The notes under the pieces: model-generated
Seen by the model: the letters and a program-made list of their open reading frames with translations, nothing else
Told to the model about the DNA's origin: nothing
The model's database searches: none
From: Macrothele yani
Lineage: Eukaryota; Arthropoda; Arachnida; Araneae; Macrothelidae
DNA: 64,000 nucleotides
Assembly: GCA_039090855.1 (NCBI GenBank)
Contig: CM076999.1
Span: 115,133,072 to 115,197,071, forward strand
Reading direction: 5' to 3'
In this document: piece by piece, positions 13,301-25,714 of the stretch
Layout: each line of letters opens with the position of its first letter
Position numbering within the stretch: position 1 is the first letter of the stretch
Translations under genes and position numbers: made by a program

Positions 13301-16300
13301 TTGAAAGCAGTAAAGCAAACTTTGAGTGGCACATCAGACATTTGAAAGCTGTAAAACAAACTTTGAGTGGCACACTAGACATTTGAAAGAAGTAAAGCAA
13401 ACTTTGAGTGGCACACTAGACATTTGAAAGAAGTAAAGCAAACTTTGAGTGGCACACTAGACATTTGAAAACAGTAAAGCAAACTTTGAGTGGCACCTAG
13501 ACATTTGAAAGCACTAAAACAAACTTTGAGTGGTACACTAGACATTTGAAAGAAATAAAGCAAACTTTGAGTGGCACACTAGACATTTGAAAGAAATAAA
13601 GCAAACTTTGAGTGGCACACTAGACATTTGAAAGCAGTAAAGCAAACTTTGAGTGGCACACTAGACATTTGAAAGCAGTAAAGCAAACTTTGAGTGGCAC
13701 ACTAGACATTTGAAAGAAGTAAAGCAAACTTTGAGTGGCACACTAGACATTTGAAAGCAGTAAAGCTAACTTTGAATGGCACACTAGACATTTGAAAGCA
13801 GTAAAGCAAACTTTGAGTGGCACACTAGACATTTGAAAGCAGTAAAGCAAACTTTGAGTGGCACACTAGACATTTGAAAGAAATAAAGCAAACTTTGTGT
13901 GGCACACTAGATATTTCAAAGCACTAAAACAAACTTTGAGTGGTACCCTAGACATTTGAAAGAAATAAAGCAAACTTTGAGTGGCACACTAGACATTTGA
14001 AAGCTGTAAAGCAAACTTTGAGTGGCACACTAGACATTTGAAAGAAGTAAAGCAAACTTTGAATGACACACTAGACAATTGAAAGCAGTAAAGCAAACTT
14101 TGAGTGGCACCTAGTTATTTGAAAGCACTAAAACAAACTTTGAGTGGTACACTAGACATTTGAAAGAAATAAAGCTAACTTTGAGTGGCACACTAGACAT
14201 TTGAAAGCAGTAAAGCAAACTTTGAGTGGCACACTAGACATTTGAAGGCAGTAAAGCAAACTTTGAGTGGCACACTAGACATTTGAAAGAAATAAAGCAA
14301 ACTTTGAGTGGCACACTAGACATTTGAAAGCAGTCAAGCAAACTTTGAGTGGCACACTAGACATTTGATAGCAGTAAAGGAAACTTTGAGTGGCACACTA
14401 GACATTAGAAAGCAGTAAAGCAAACTTTGAGTAGCACACTAGACATTTGAAAGCAGTAAAGCTAACTTTGAGTGGCACCTAGATATTTCAAAGCACTAAA
14501 ACAAACTTTGAGTGGTACACTAGACATTTGAAAAAAATAAAGCAAACTTTGAGTGGCACACTAGACATTTGAAAGCAGTAAAGCAAACTTTGAGTGGCAC
14601 ACTAGACATTTGAAAGAAGTAAAGCAAACTTTGAGTGGCACACTAGACATTTGAAAGCAGTAAAGCAAACTTTGAGTGGCACACTAGACATTTGAAGGCA
14701 GTAAAGCAAACTTTGAAAGGCACACTAGACATTTGAAAGAAATAAAGCAAACTTTGAGTGGCACACTAGACATTTGAAAGCAGTCAAGCAAACTTTGAGT
14801 GGTACACTAGACATTTGAAAGAAATAAAGCAAACTTTGAGTGGCACACTAGACATTTGAAAGCAGTAAAGCAAACTTTGAGTGGCACACTAGATATTTCA
14901 AAGCACTAAAAGCAAACTTTGAGTGGTACACTAGACATTTGAAAGAAATAAAGCAAACTTTGAGTGGCACACTAGACATTTGAAAGCAGTAAAGCAAACT
15001 TTGAGTGGCACACTAGACATTTGAAAGAAGTAAAGCAAACTTTGAGTGGCACACTAGACATTTCAAAGCACTAAAACAAACTTTGAGTGGCACACTAGAC
15101 ATTTGAAAGAAATAAAGCAAACTTTGAGTGGCACACTAGACATTTGAAAGCAGTAAAGCAAACTTTGAGTGGCACACTAGACATTTGAAGGCAGTAAAGC
15201 AAACTTTGAGTGGCACACTAGACATTTGAAAGAAATAAAGCAAACTTTGAGTGGCACACTAGACATTTGAAAGCAGTCAAGCAAACTTTGAGTGGCACAC
15301 TAGACATTTGATAGCAGTAAAGGCAAACTTTGAGTGGCACACTAGACATTAGAAAGCAGTAAAGCAAACTTTGAGTAGCACACTAGACATTTGAAAGCAG
15401 TAAAGCTAACTTTGAGTGGCACCTAGATATTTCAAAGCACTAAAACAAACTTTGAGTGGTACACTAGACATTTGAAAAAAATAAAGCAAACTTTGAGTGG
15501 CACACTAGACATTTGAAAGCAGTAAAGCAAACTTTGAGTGGCACACTAGATATTTCAAAGCACTAAAACAAACTTTGAGTGGTACACTAGACATTTGAAA
15601 GAAATAAAGCAAACTTTGAGTGTCACACTAGACATTTGAAAGCAGTAAAGCAAACTTTGAGTGGCACACTAGACATTTGAAAGCAGTAAAGCAAACTTTG
15701 AGTGGCACACTAGACATTTGAAAGAAGTAAAGCAAACTTTGAGGAGCACACTAGACATTTGAAAGAAGTAAAGCAAACTATGAGTGGCACACTAGACATT
15801 TGAAAGCAGTAAAGCTAACTTTGAGTGGCACCTAAATATTTCAAAGCACTAAAACAAACTTTGAGTGGTACACTAGACATTTGAAAGAAATAAAGCAAAC
15901 TTTGAGTGGCACACTAGACATTTGAAAGAAATAAAGCAAACTTTGAGTGGCACACTAGACATTTGAAAGCAGTAAAGCAAACTTTGAGTGGCACACTAGA
16001 CATTTGAAAGCAGTAAAGCAAACTTTGAGTGGCACACTAGACATTTGAAAGAAGTAAAGCAAACTTTGAGTGGCACACTAGACATTTGAAAGCAGTAAAG
16101 CTAACTTTGAATGGCACACTAGACATTTGAAAGCAGTAAAGCAAACTTTGAGTGGCACACTAGACATTTGAAAAAAATAAAGCAAACTTTGAGTGGCACA
16201 CTAGACATTTGAAAGCAGTAAAGCAAACTTTGAGTGGCACACTAGACATTTGAAAGAAGTAAAGCAAACTTTGAGTGGCACACTAGACATTTGAAAGCAG

Positions 16301-19300
16301 TAAAGCAAACTTTGAGTGGCACACTAGACATTTGAAAGGCAGTAAAGCAAACTTTGAGTGGCACACTAGACATTTGAAAGAAATAAAGCAAACTTTGAGT
16401 GGCACACTAGACATTTGAAAGCAGTCAAGCAAACTTTGAGTGGTACACTAGACATTTGAAAGAAATAAAGCAAACTTTGAGTGGCACACTAGACATGTGA
16501 AAGCAGTAAAGCAAACTTTGAGTGGCACACTAGATATTTCAAAGCACTAAAACAAACTTTGAGTGGTACCCTAGACATTTGAAAGAAATAAAGCAAACTT
16601 TGAGTGGCACACTAGACATTTGAAAGCAGTAAAGCAAACTTTGAGTGGCACACTAGACATTTGAAAGAAGTAAAGCAAACTTTGAGTGGCACACTAGACA
16701 TTTGAAAGCAGTAAAGCTCACTTTGAGTTTCACCTAGATATTTCAAAGCACTAAAACAAACTTTGAGTGGTACACTAGACATTTGAAAAAATAAAGCAAA
16801 CTTTGAGTGGCACACTAGACATTTGAAAGCAGTAAAGCAAACTTTGAGTGGCACACTAGATATTTCAAAGCACTAAAACAAACTTTGAGTGGTGCACTAG
16901 ACATTTGAAAGAAATAAAGCAAACTTTGAGTGTCACACTAAACATTTGAAAGCAGTAAAGCAAACTTTGAGTGGCACACTAGACATTTGAAAGCAGTAAA
17001 GCAAACTTTGAGTGGCACACTAGACATTTGAAAGAAGTAAAGCAAACTTTGAGGAGCACACTAGACATTTGAAAGAAGTAAAGCAAAATTTGAGTGGCAC
17101 ACTAGACATTTGAAAGCAGTAAAGCTAACTTTGAGTGGCACCTAGATATTTCAAAGCACTAAAACAAACTTTGAGTGGTACACTAGACATTTGAAAGAAA
17201 TAAAGCAAACTTTGAGTGGCACACTAGACATTTGAAAGAAATAAAGCAAACTTTGAGTGGCACACTAGACATTTGAAAGCAGTAAAGCAAACTTTGAGTG
17301 GCACACTAGACATTTTGAAAGAAGTAAAGCAAACTTTGAGTGGCACACTAGACATTTGAAAGCAGTAAAGCTAACTTTGAATGGCACACTAGACATTTGA
17401 AAGCAGTAAAGCAAACTTTGAGTGGCACACTAGACATTTGAAAGCAGTAAAGCAAACTTTGAGTGGCACACTAGACATTTGAAAGCTGTAAAGCAAACTA
17501 TGGGTAGCACACTAGACATTTGAAAGCAGTAAAGCAAACTTTGAGTGGCACACTAGGCATTTGAAAGCAGTAAAACAAACTTTGAGTGGCGTACACTAGG
17601 TATTTGAAAGCAGTAAAGCAAACTTTGAGTGACACACTAAACATTTGAAAGCAGTCAAGCAAACTTTGAGTGGCACACTAGGCATTTGAAAGCAGTCAAG
17701 CAAACTTTGAGTGGCGCACTAGATATTTGAAAGCAGTAAAGCAAACTTTGAGTGGCACACTAGACATTTGAAAGCAGTAAAGCAAACTTTGAGTGGCACA
17801 TCAGACATTTGAAAGCTGTAAAACAAACTTTGAGTGGTACACTAGACATTTGAAAGAAATAAAGCAAACTTTGAGTGGCACACTAGACATTTGAAAGAAA
17901 TAAAGCAAACTTTGAGTGGCACACTAGACATTTGAAAGCAGTAAAGCAAACTTTGAGTGGCACACTAGACATTTGAAAGCAGTAAAGCAAACTTTGAGTG
18001 ACTCACTAGACATTTGAAAGCAGTAAAGCAAACTTTGAGTGGCACACTAGACATTTGAAAGCAGTAAAGCAAACTTTGAGTGGTACACTAGACATTTGAA
18101 AGAAATAAAGCAAACTTTGAGTGGCACACTAGACATTTGAAAGCAGTAAAGCAAACTTTGAGTGGCACACTAGACATTTGAAGGCAGTAAAGCAAACTTT
18201 GAGTGGCACACTAGACATTTGAAAGAAATAAAGCAAACTTTGAGTGGCACACTAGACATTTGAAAGCAGTCAAGCAAACTTTGAGTGGCACACTAGACAT
18301 TTGATAGCAGTAAAGCAAACTTTGAGTGGCACACTAGACATTAGAAAGCAGTAAAGCAAACTTTGAGTAGCACACTAGACATTTGAAAGCAGTAAAGCTA
18401 ACTTTGAGTGGCACCTAGATATTTCAAAGCACTAAAACAAACTTTGAGTGGTACACTAGACATTTGAAAAAAATAAAGCAAACTTTGAGTGGCACACTAG
18501 ACATTTGAAAGCAGTAAAGCAAACTTTGAGTGGCACACTAGATATTTCAAAGCACTAAAACAAACTTTGAGTGGTGCACTAGACATTTGAAAGAAATAAA
18601 GCAAACTTTGAGTGTCACACTAGACATTTGAAAGCAGTAAAGCAAACTTTGAGTGGCACACTAGACATTTGAAAGCAGTAAAGCAAACTTTGAGTGGCAC
18701 ACTAGACATTTGAAAGAAGTAAAGCAAACTTTGAGGAGCACACTAGACATTTGAAAGCAGTAAAGCAAAATTTGAGTGGCACACTAGACATTTGAAAGCA
18801 GTAAAGCTAACTTTGAGTGGCACCTAGATATTTCAAAGCACTAAAACAAACTTTGAGTGGTACACTAGACATTTGAAAGAAATAAAGCAAACTTTGAGTG
18901 GCACACTAGACATTTGAAAGCAGTAAAGCAAACTTTGAGTGGCACACTAGACATTTGAAAGCAGTAAAGCAAACTTTGAGTGGCACACTAGACATTTGAA
19001 AGAAGTAAAGCAAACTTTGAGTGGCACACTAGACATTTGAAAGCAGTAAAGCTAACTTTGAATGGCACACTAGACATTTGAAAGCAGTAAAGCAAACTTT
19101 GAGTGGCACACTAGACATTTGAAAGCTGTAAAGCAAACTATGGGTAGCACACTAGACATTTGAAAGCAGTAAAGCAAACTTTGAGTGGCACATCAGACAT
19201 TTGAAAGCTGTAAAACAAACTTTGAGTGGCACACTAGACATTTGAAAGCAGTAAAGCAAACTTTGAGTGGCACACTAGGCATTTGAAAGCAGTAAAACAA

Positions 19301-20512
19301 ACTTTGAGTGGCGCACTAGGTATTTGAAAGCAGTAAAGCAAACTTTGAGTGACACACTAAACATTTGAAAGCAGTCAAGCAAACTTTGAGTGGCACACTA
19401 GGCATTTGAAAGCAGTCAAGCAAACTTTGAGTGGCGCACTAGATATTTGAAAGCAGTAAAGCAAACTTTGAGTGGCACACTAGACATTTGAAAGCAGTAA
19501 AGCAAACTTTGAGTGGCACATCAGACATTTGAAAGCTGTAAAACAAACTTTGAGTGGTACACTAGACATTTGAAAGAAATAAAGCAAACTTTGAGTGGCA
19601 CACTAGACATTTGAAAGAAATAAAGCAAACTTTGAGTGGCACACTAGACATTTGAAAGCAGTAAAGCAAACTTTGAGTGGCACACTAGACATTTGAAAGC
19701 AGTAAAGCAAACTTTGAGTGGCACACTAGACATTTGAAAGCAGTAAAGCAAACTTTGAGTGGCACACTAGATATTTCAAAGCACTAAAACAAACTTGGAG
19801 TGGTACACTAGACATTTGAAAGAAATAAAGCAAACTTTGAGTGGCACACTAGACATGTGAAAGCAGTAAAGCAAACTTTGAGTGGCACACTAGATATTTC
19901 AAAGCACTAAAACAAACTTTGAGTGGTACCCTAGACATTTGAAAGAAATAAAGCAAACTTTGAGTGGCACACTAGACATTTGAAAGCTGTAAAGCAAACT
20001 TTGAGTGGCACACTAGACATTTGAAAGAAGTAAAGCAAACTTTGAATGACACACTAGACAATTGAAAGCAGTAAAGCAAACTTTGAGTGGCACCTAGTTA
20101 TTTCAAAGCACTAAAACAAACTCTGAGTGGCACACTAGACATTTGAAAGCAGTAAAGCAAACTTTGAGTGGCACACTAGACATTTGAAAGCAGTAAAGCA
20201 AACTTTGAGTGGCACACTAGACATTTGAAAGCAGTAAAGCAAACTTTGAGTGGCACACTAGACATTTGAAAGCAGTAAAGCAAACTTTGAGTGGCACACT
20301 AGACATTTGAAAGCAGTCAAGCAAACTTTGAGTGGCACACTAGACATTTGAAAGCTGTAAAGCAAACTTTGGGTGGCACACTAGACATTTGAAAGCAGTA
20401 AAGTAAACTTTGAGTGGCACATTAGGCATTTGAAAGCAGTAAAGCAAACTATGAGTGACACACTGAACATTTGAAAGCAATCAAGCAAACTTTGAGTGGC
20501 ACACTAGACATT
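1312..20512. repeat. 41-bp satellite array, about 468 copies
   Basis: The whole 19.2-kb stretch is head-to-tail copies of a 41-bp monomer containing gagtggcacactagacattt followed by gaaagcagtaaagcaaactt. The period was measured directly (for example 7921 to 7962). Recurring variants include a gatatttcaaagcactaaaa form, a gaaataaagc form, 'agctaacttt', 'gaggagcacac' and a two-base-shorter 'gcacctaga' form. These occur in fixed orders, forming higher-order repeats (about 490 bp at 1.85-2.84 kb; about 1.0-kb blocks elsewhere). Stretches near 7.55-8.10 kb and 8.53-9.30 kb are nearly invariant. There is no coding content: 41 is not a multiple of 3, so short minus-strand ORFs are frame-rotated satellite. 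Confidence 0.97.
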
Positions 20513-20762
20513 ACTATCTAGTCGTCAACCTTGTATGCTCTGATGTTCTAAGTCTGACATTTCTGGGGAGGTTTCCTATCACCAGAAATATCTTTTTAAC
20601 AATTTGTGGGTTTTTAATAACCTACATCGCCATGCTTGTACATATATTTAGCTGGGGTTTTGCTGATAATGACAGCTAAATTTTCGGAATTTTTTTTTTT
20701 TTTTTATGTTTTTGATATTCTTCTTGGTTCATTATTTACTTTTGATATTTCTGTTAGCTTTG

Positions 20763-20830
<68 letters not shown>

Positions 20831-20903
20831 GGCTGTCGCGTTTCATTTGGTGAAGTTTGTGAGTTTAATGGTTGAATGTCTTTGGATTTGGATTTTTAAT
20901 ATA
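20513..20903. other. Unique spacer with (ATT)n microsatellite
   Basis: The satellite ends abruptly at about 20512. What follows is unremarkable AT-rich sequence with a poly-T run near 20690-20705 and an (ATT)n tract of about 22 units at roughly 20765-20830. Apparent ORFs across it are only poly-Ile or poly-Leu translations of the microsatellite. No gene is seen. Confidence 0.85.
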
Positions 20904-21485
20904 CAGGGTGATTCATAAAGAAGTATACAGTTTCCAGATGCCGTAAAGCAGTAACAGTTGAAGACACGGACCACAACTGCGAACCGTTAGGTAGATGTGC
21001 TCATAAAGTTTTTGTCCTGCTACTGAGGCAAGGGACGTAGGCGATAATGCGCGTGTCACGTGATTAGTCAGTCGATAAGCATTTTTCTCACCGATAGATT
21101 GGACGAGCCGCTGACTACAACATCCACTGACCCAATGGCCACCCAGAAGTCCTTACTTAACACCTTGTGACTTTTTCCTGTGGGGGTATGTAAAGGACAA
21201 GGCATTCGCCCCTCCCCTTCCTGTTGATCTAGCGAAGCTGAAACAGCGTATCACAGCCACTATCACTGCACTTGTTTCAGATATCTTACCTCGCGTTTGG
21301 GCGGAAATGGATTACCGGCTCGATGTTTATCCTGTGACTAAGGGTGCACACGTAGAACATCTGTGACTGTCTCTAAAAAACTTGAAACAGTCCCCTACAA
21401 TTCTGTTACAGGTAATATAAAATATCTTACATTGTTCTTGTTTTATAGTGCGTTGAAACTGTATATCTCTTTAGGAATCATCCTG
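20904..21485 (+). mobile_element. Mariner/Tc1-superfamily deletion derivative (582 bp)
   Basis: The ends are inverted copies (cagggtgattcataaagaag at the left; the right end reads inward as caggatgattcctaaagaga) and are flanked by TA on both sides (20902-20903, 21486-21487), the target duplication of this superfamily. Internally only the C-terminal part of a transposase remains, at about 21117-21366 plus strand: WPPRSPYLTPCDFFLWGYVK carries the third catalytic Asp, and the frame ends in YRLDVYPVTKGAHVEHL then a stop. The N-terminal DNA-binding domain and the first two catalytic residues are deleted, so it could move only in trans. Confidence 0.85.
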
Positions 21486-21620
21486 TATTTTGTGCCGTAT
21501 ATATATAAATAAATATTATTAGTGCTACTGGCTCCATCAAGTTATTATTATTAGTACATTATTATATACAATAATTTATACTGTATAATATTATTATTAG
21601 CAATAATAGTAGTACTACTA

Positions 21621-23058
21621 TTGGGTTGTCGGAAAAGTCATGACGTATTTTGGCACCCGATGGCGGTTGGGCAGTTTTGGAAGTTCTAGAGGCATGCGCA
21701 GCTCACTTTTACCGAATCAGTCTTTTTTTAAACTTTTCTGCGTTTTTTAATTAATTAGTTTTGTCTACTTTTGAGTGTCTTTTGTTTGGCGCTCTTTGGC
21801 CAACCATGGCCCTTGCGCCATTAAAATTACAGAAACCAAACCAAACTATGCGCAGCTCTGTTATCGCTATGGCATTCGACAGGTGCCAGTTCTAGCTGCA
21901 GTCTAAAAGGAATAGTGAGCGATTTGGTTGATTTGCGGAGATTTGACAGTTGAAGATGGAAGACCAAACTGTGCATTTTCGCCATATTTTACTGCTTTAC
22001 TTCCGTAAATGGAAGAAAGCGCGTCAAGCTTGTAAAAAGTTGCGTAATGTGTACGGTGATAATGCTCTACAAGAACGTCAGTGCCAGCGGTGGTTCGCAA
22101 AATTCCGTGCTGGTGATTTTGACCTCAACGATGCTCCTCGGTCCGGGAGGCCCACCGAGGTTGGTGACGACCAAATCAAGGCATTGATCGAGTCAAAACC
22201 ACGTTACACGACACGGAGATTGCAGACACATTGTACATCCGTCATTCAAGCGTTCATGACCACCTGAAGAAGCTGGGATACGTAAGCAAGCTCGATGCGT
22301 GGGTTCCTCATGAGCTCAAAGAAGCTCAATTGACGGCGTGTATAAACATATGCGATATGCTCATTAAACGTGAGGAAAACAATCCTTTTTTGAAGCGACT
22401 GATAACTGGTGGCGAAAAGTGGATTGTGTACAACAATGTGCTGCGCAAACGGTCTTGGCCCCGACGTGCTGCTTTGCTTCAAACGACATCCAAAGCAGAC
22501 ATTCATCAGCGGAAGGTTCTGGTCTTAGTGTGGTGGGTTTTTTAAGGTGTCGTGTTTTTCGAGCTCCTACGACGGAACCAAACAATCAATTCGAATGTGT
22601 ACTGTCGACAATTGGACAGTTTGAACAAATCCATCATCCAGAAACGTCCAGAGCTCGTTCATCGTAAAGGTGTTGTGTTCCATCACGACAACGCGAGACA
22701 CCACACAAGTTTGATCACCCGCCAAAAATTATTGGAGCTTGGGTGGGATGTGTTGTCACACCCAGCATACACGCCTGACATTGCGCCGTCAGACTTCCAC
22801 TTGTTTCGCTCTCTTCAACAGTCCTTGCGTGGAATAACGTTCAATTCAGATGAGGCTGTAAATCAGCACCATGTAGAGTTTTTCGCCACGAAAGACAGGT
22901 CCTTCTATGAACGAAGCATTCTGCAGCTCGCTGAAAGATGGCAAAATGTTATAGAACAAAACGGGCATCATATCATTGATTGATCTTTGTTCTTCCTATC
23001 AATAAATGAACTTTGCAAAACATGGCTAAAATAATTCATGACTTTTACGACAACCCAA
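21621..23058 (+). mobile_element. Mariner element (DD34D), full length but inactivated
   Basis: Terminal inverted repeats begin ttgggttgtcgg at the left, and the right end read inward begins ttgggttgtcgt; about 28 bp match. TA dinucleotides flank both ends (21619-21620 and 23059-23060). The length of 1438 bp and a single interior transposase reading region fit a complete mariner. The insertion lies in a TA-rich microsatellite-like stretch next to two other TA-targeting elements. Confidence 0.9.
21950..22983 (+). pseudogene. Mariner transposase, broken
   Basis: The coding region starts at 21950 (MKMEDQTVHFRHILL; an HTH with RQCQRWFAKFRAGDFDL and the GRPTEV linker) and ends at 22983, about 345 residues as usual for mariner. 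Features in order: WVPHEL at about 22300, TGGEKW where the family has TGDEKW (first catalytic Asp replaced by Gly), HDNARHHTS with the second Asp, and TPDIAPSDFHLF with the third Asp, 34 residues after the second. There is a one-base frameshift at about 22215-22230, between YTTR and the frame carrying SSVHDHLKKLGYVSK, and an in-frame TAA at 22543-22545 just before GVVFFELL. Three independent lesions make it inactive. Confidence 0.9.
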
Positions 23059-23133
23059 TAGTAACATATAATATTATTAGTAGTACTATTATCATTAGTA
23101 ATACTATATATTATAATATTATATAATAATATA
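23059..23133. other. TA-rich linker between elements
   Basis: Short TA/ATT-rich sequence continuing the microsatellite-like host DNA seen at 21488-21620. It provided TA targets for the flanking elements. Confidence 0.6.
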
Positions 23134-23930
23134 CAGGGTGTTCGTAAACTGTTTTGACCAAAGAAGAGAGGTGATAGTACCCATCAAGACGAACAATATT
23201 TACAATGGAACCTAGGGTCGCATTTCATTCTGAGTGTCAGAAAAGAGTAACTTCGAAATACATCCAATAAGCACAATTCGTCACCTCAGACGTCATTTCT
23301 TTCGTGCCGGAGAAGTAGCACATCGCCAGAACATTACCGTCAAGCATTAACCATATGCAAATTGCCAGAGAAAAGACGCAGCATCGACAGTTGGAGCTGA
23401 TTGGGTTATCAAGGTGCAGAAGACACTTCCTGAATGCCACATATCCCACACGACGGATTGAACGTGGCGGACCTGTGGCATGGCCTCCACGCTCACCGGA
23501 CTTAAACCTACTGAACTTCTTCTTCTGGGGGCACATGAAATCATTGGTGTACAAGACGCCTCTGGATTCCGTGGAAGATCTCGTCGCGAGAATCGTTGTT
23601 GTAGCGGACAGGATAAACACGACACCAGGAGTCTTCGAGAGGGTGCGCCAGTCTTTCATTCACTGGTATAAATTGTGCAACGGCACCCGTGGCCGCCACT
23701 TTGAGCATCTACTTTGAGCCTTTCCCTGATCTCTATAAATGGGATTGTGCAACTTATGATGTCGTTAATTCTCTTTCTTTGCACTGTTGAAAGTTCAACT
23801 TGGACATCTAACTTTACTCTTTTCTGGCACTCAGAATGGAATGCGACCCTAGGTTCCATTGTAAATATTGTTCGTCTTGATGGGTACTATCACCCCTTTT
23901 CCTTTGTCAAAACAGTTTACGAACACCCTG
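23134..23930 (+). mobile_element. Mariner/Tc1-superfamily deletion derivative with ~100-bp TIRs
   Basis: Long inverted ends (23134-23236 and about 23819-23930; outermost cagggtgttcgtaaactgtt) are flanked by TA at 23132-23133 and 23931-23932. Inside, a plus-strand frame ending at 23717 holds only a transposase C-terminus: AWPPRSPDLNLLNFFFWGHM, then IVVVADRINTTPGVFERVRQ and GTRGRHFEHLL with a stop. In related proteins the FFFWG motif is preceded by an Asp; here it is Asn, so the third catalytic residue is lost as well as the whole N-terminal half. This is a non-autonomous copy. Confidence 0.85.
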
Positions 23931-23932
23931 TA

Positions 23933-24187
23933 TAATATTTTTAGTAGTACATGTAGGACAAAAAGTACTATTATTATTAGTTACAATGAGATAGCTGATA
24001 ATATATAATAATGTTCAGGACCAAGTTTTGTCCTACATGGATGCAGTGTATTCAAATAGCACTAGACTCAGAAAAATCACTCCTGTATTTCAAAGCTTGC
24101 GTTGTGAGGGAATTGTTCCAAGATTGTGTCCTAGCATTTTATGTGATCCCGTTTCCACCAAATTTCCCTGACTTGAAACCCATCAAA
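23933..24187. other. AT-rich unassigned stretch
   Basis: No clear gene. A short plus-strand ORF (24011-24208) contains FPPNFPDLKPIK, faintly like the WPPxSPDLNPIE block of Tc1 transposases, but nothing around it supports the match. Confidence 0.3.
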
Positions 24188-24360
24188 ACCGCCCCGCTAG
24201 CCGAATAGTCAGAGGTGTAGGTTTCTGGCTAATCTCCCTATCTGGGCGCGGGATTAAGTCCAGGATGAGGCAATGGTCGCATGTCTGTTTGATGGCGCTG
24301 TCTCTCTCCCTTCCCTAAAACCAGTGCTCCAAAATTAGGGACAGGAGGCCACTTATAGCC
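24188..24360 (+). repeat. Possible tRNA-derived SINE
   Basis: The sequence ctagccgaatagtcagaggt resembles a pol III A box region, and gggattaagtcc about 45 bp later resembles a degenerate B box, followed by a non-tRNA body. No tail or target duplication was identified, so this is tentative. Confidence 0.35.
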
Positions 24361-25700
24361 CTTAGTGTTTCGCATAGTAGTCGTTAAAGCTAGATATATA
24401 AAACATCGACTCATGCAGCATTCTCCGGTTCACTCCAGTGCCTGTATTGCCGTAATTCTGGATGTCGTTCTTGTCCATATGGGGCAGAATGACTGAGGAC
24501 ACCTTCCACGCGGTCTATTGGTGTTCGTGCTTCTCCGGGTGAAAACAGCACAGCAGACTCATAGGAAAGTGGTCATAATGTCTGTAAGGTTCGCCCGCAA
24601 TCAAACTGTCAATTATTAATTTATTTAATTTTAATATTGTGATGAACACGTGCGGACGGACGGACGTTTCATTCCACCATTTTATTGTTTCAGATAAGAA
24701 CTGATATTCTTCACCACCCACGTGGTACAATTTAATCCTATGTGGGATTAAGAGAGGGGTGCATGAACACCTGGGGCACCTGACCTTGAAGAGTCAGCTG
24801 CTCGAGTGCTTCTGTTAAACAAGTTGTCATACCGCTTTTGTATACGTGCAAGGTTCGCCTGCGGATATCGGACGGCATTCCTGAGTTCAGGTATTTTACG
24901 TGCTGACCGGGGAAACCGGTTTTTCTTGCGCATGCGTGGTAGAGGACAGAAAGGGCTAGGAGAACTGAGTGAGACAGTTGAGCTTCGGTCGTCAAGGAGA
25001 GAGGGTCCTGGTTTGGACACCGGTTTCTGACTGAAGGGCTGCGGGTATCGCAGAAGTGCAGCGTGGTGAAAGGGAAGGAGGATTCCTTCGTCCACCGGAT
25101 ATCGCAGAAAGAATTGTGGAAAGGTAGCACGTGGTCAGCACGGGGAACCTGAGCAGAAAGTTATCGGAAACCCGTGAAGCAAATGTTGTCGGAATAATAA
25201 AGTCTGGCTGTTGTGTTTATTTCCGTGTACTGGACTGAGTTTTGTCGAGGTAATTCTTCTTCTACACAAGGACGCCTTGATAGCCAGATCGTATAGTAAA
25301 GGCGAGGCGGTAGCTCTCTATACGGCGGGAAACAATAGGTTTTATCTAAGAATTGATATGTCTGGCCCTACAATGTCATAACGCATGCGATGGACGAAAC
25401 AATCTATGATGAAATGTTTAACCTTATGATGAGAACATTGCTCAACTTTGACTCTGCAGTGCGCAGTTCGGTCACATTACACGCATGGACAAAAACAGCC
25501 TACCTAATATCTTCATAAACACTTTCACAACAGAAAAAATGAAGACCTGGATGACCAAGACTTGCCTGGCTGAAATTGATAAAGAACGTCTGAGGCTACA
25601 GAACATACGGTAAACTTTTTCGGAAAGCATGGAGTAGAGAAAATTGGGTAAGGAACAGAGAAAATTGAGTAAATCTGCTCAATGGAAAACTCATACCGTC
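24361..25700. other. Intergenic stretch with possible solo LTR (24636-25266)
   Basis: The interval 24636-25266 starts tgtgatgaacacgtg, contains aataataaag near its 3' part and ends cttcttctaca, a layout like an LTR. No matching target duplication, primer-binding site or internal retroelement domain is seen, so the LTR reading is weak. The rest shows no recognisable gene; the overlapping minus-strand ORFs (24738-25130, 25525-25845) have no known motif. Confidence 0.3.
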
Positions 25701-25714
25701 TTAGACGGAAGAGA

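Noticed and set aside
1312..20512. CRISPR-like array and repeated minus-strand ORFs (MSSVPLKVCFTAFKC type)
   Set aside because: Units are contiguous 41-bp copies with no unique spacers, in a eukaryotic context. The ORFs are frame-rotated satellite with no selection visible.
20636..20918. Poly-Ile/poly-Leu ORFs resembling membrane proteins
   Set aside because: They are translations of the (ATT)n microsatellite.
24636..25266. Solo LTR of a Gypsy or BEL retrotransposon
   Set aside because: TG start and CA end can be chosen, but no target duplication or primer-binding site is visible; kept only as a low-confidence remark.
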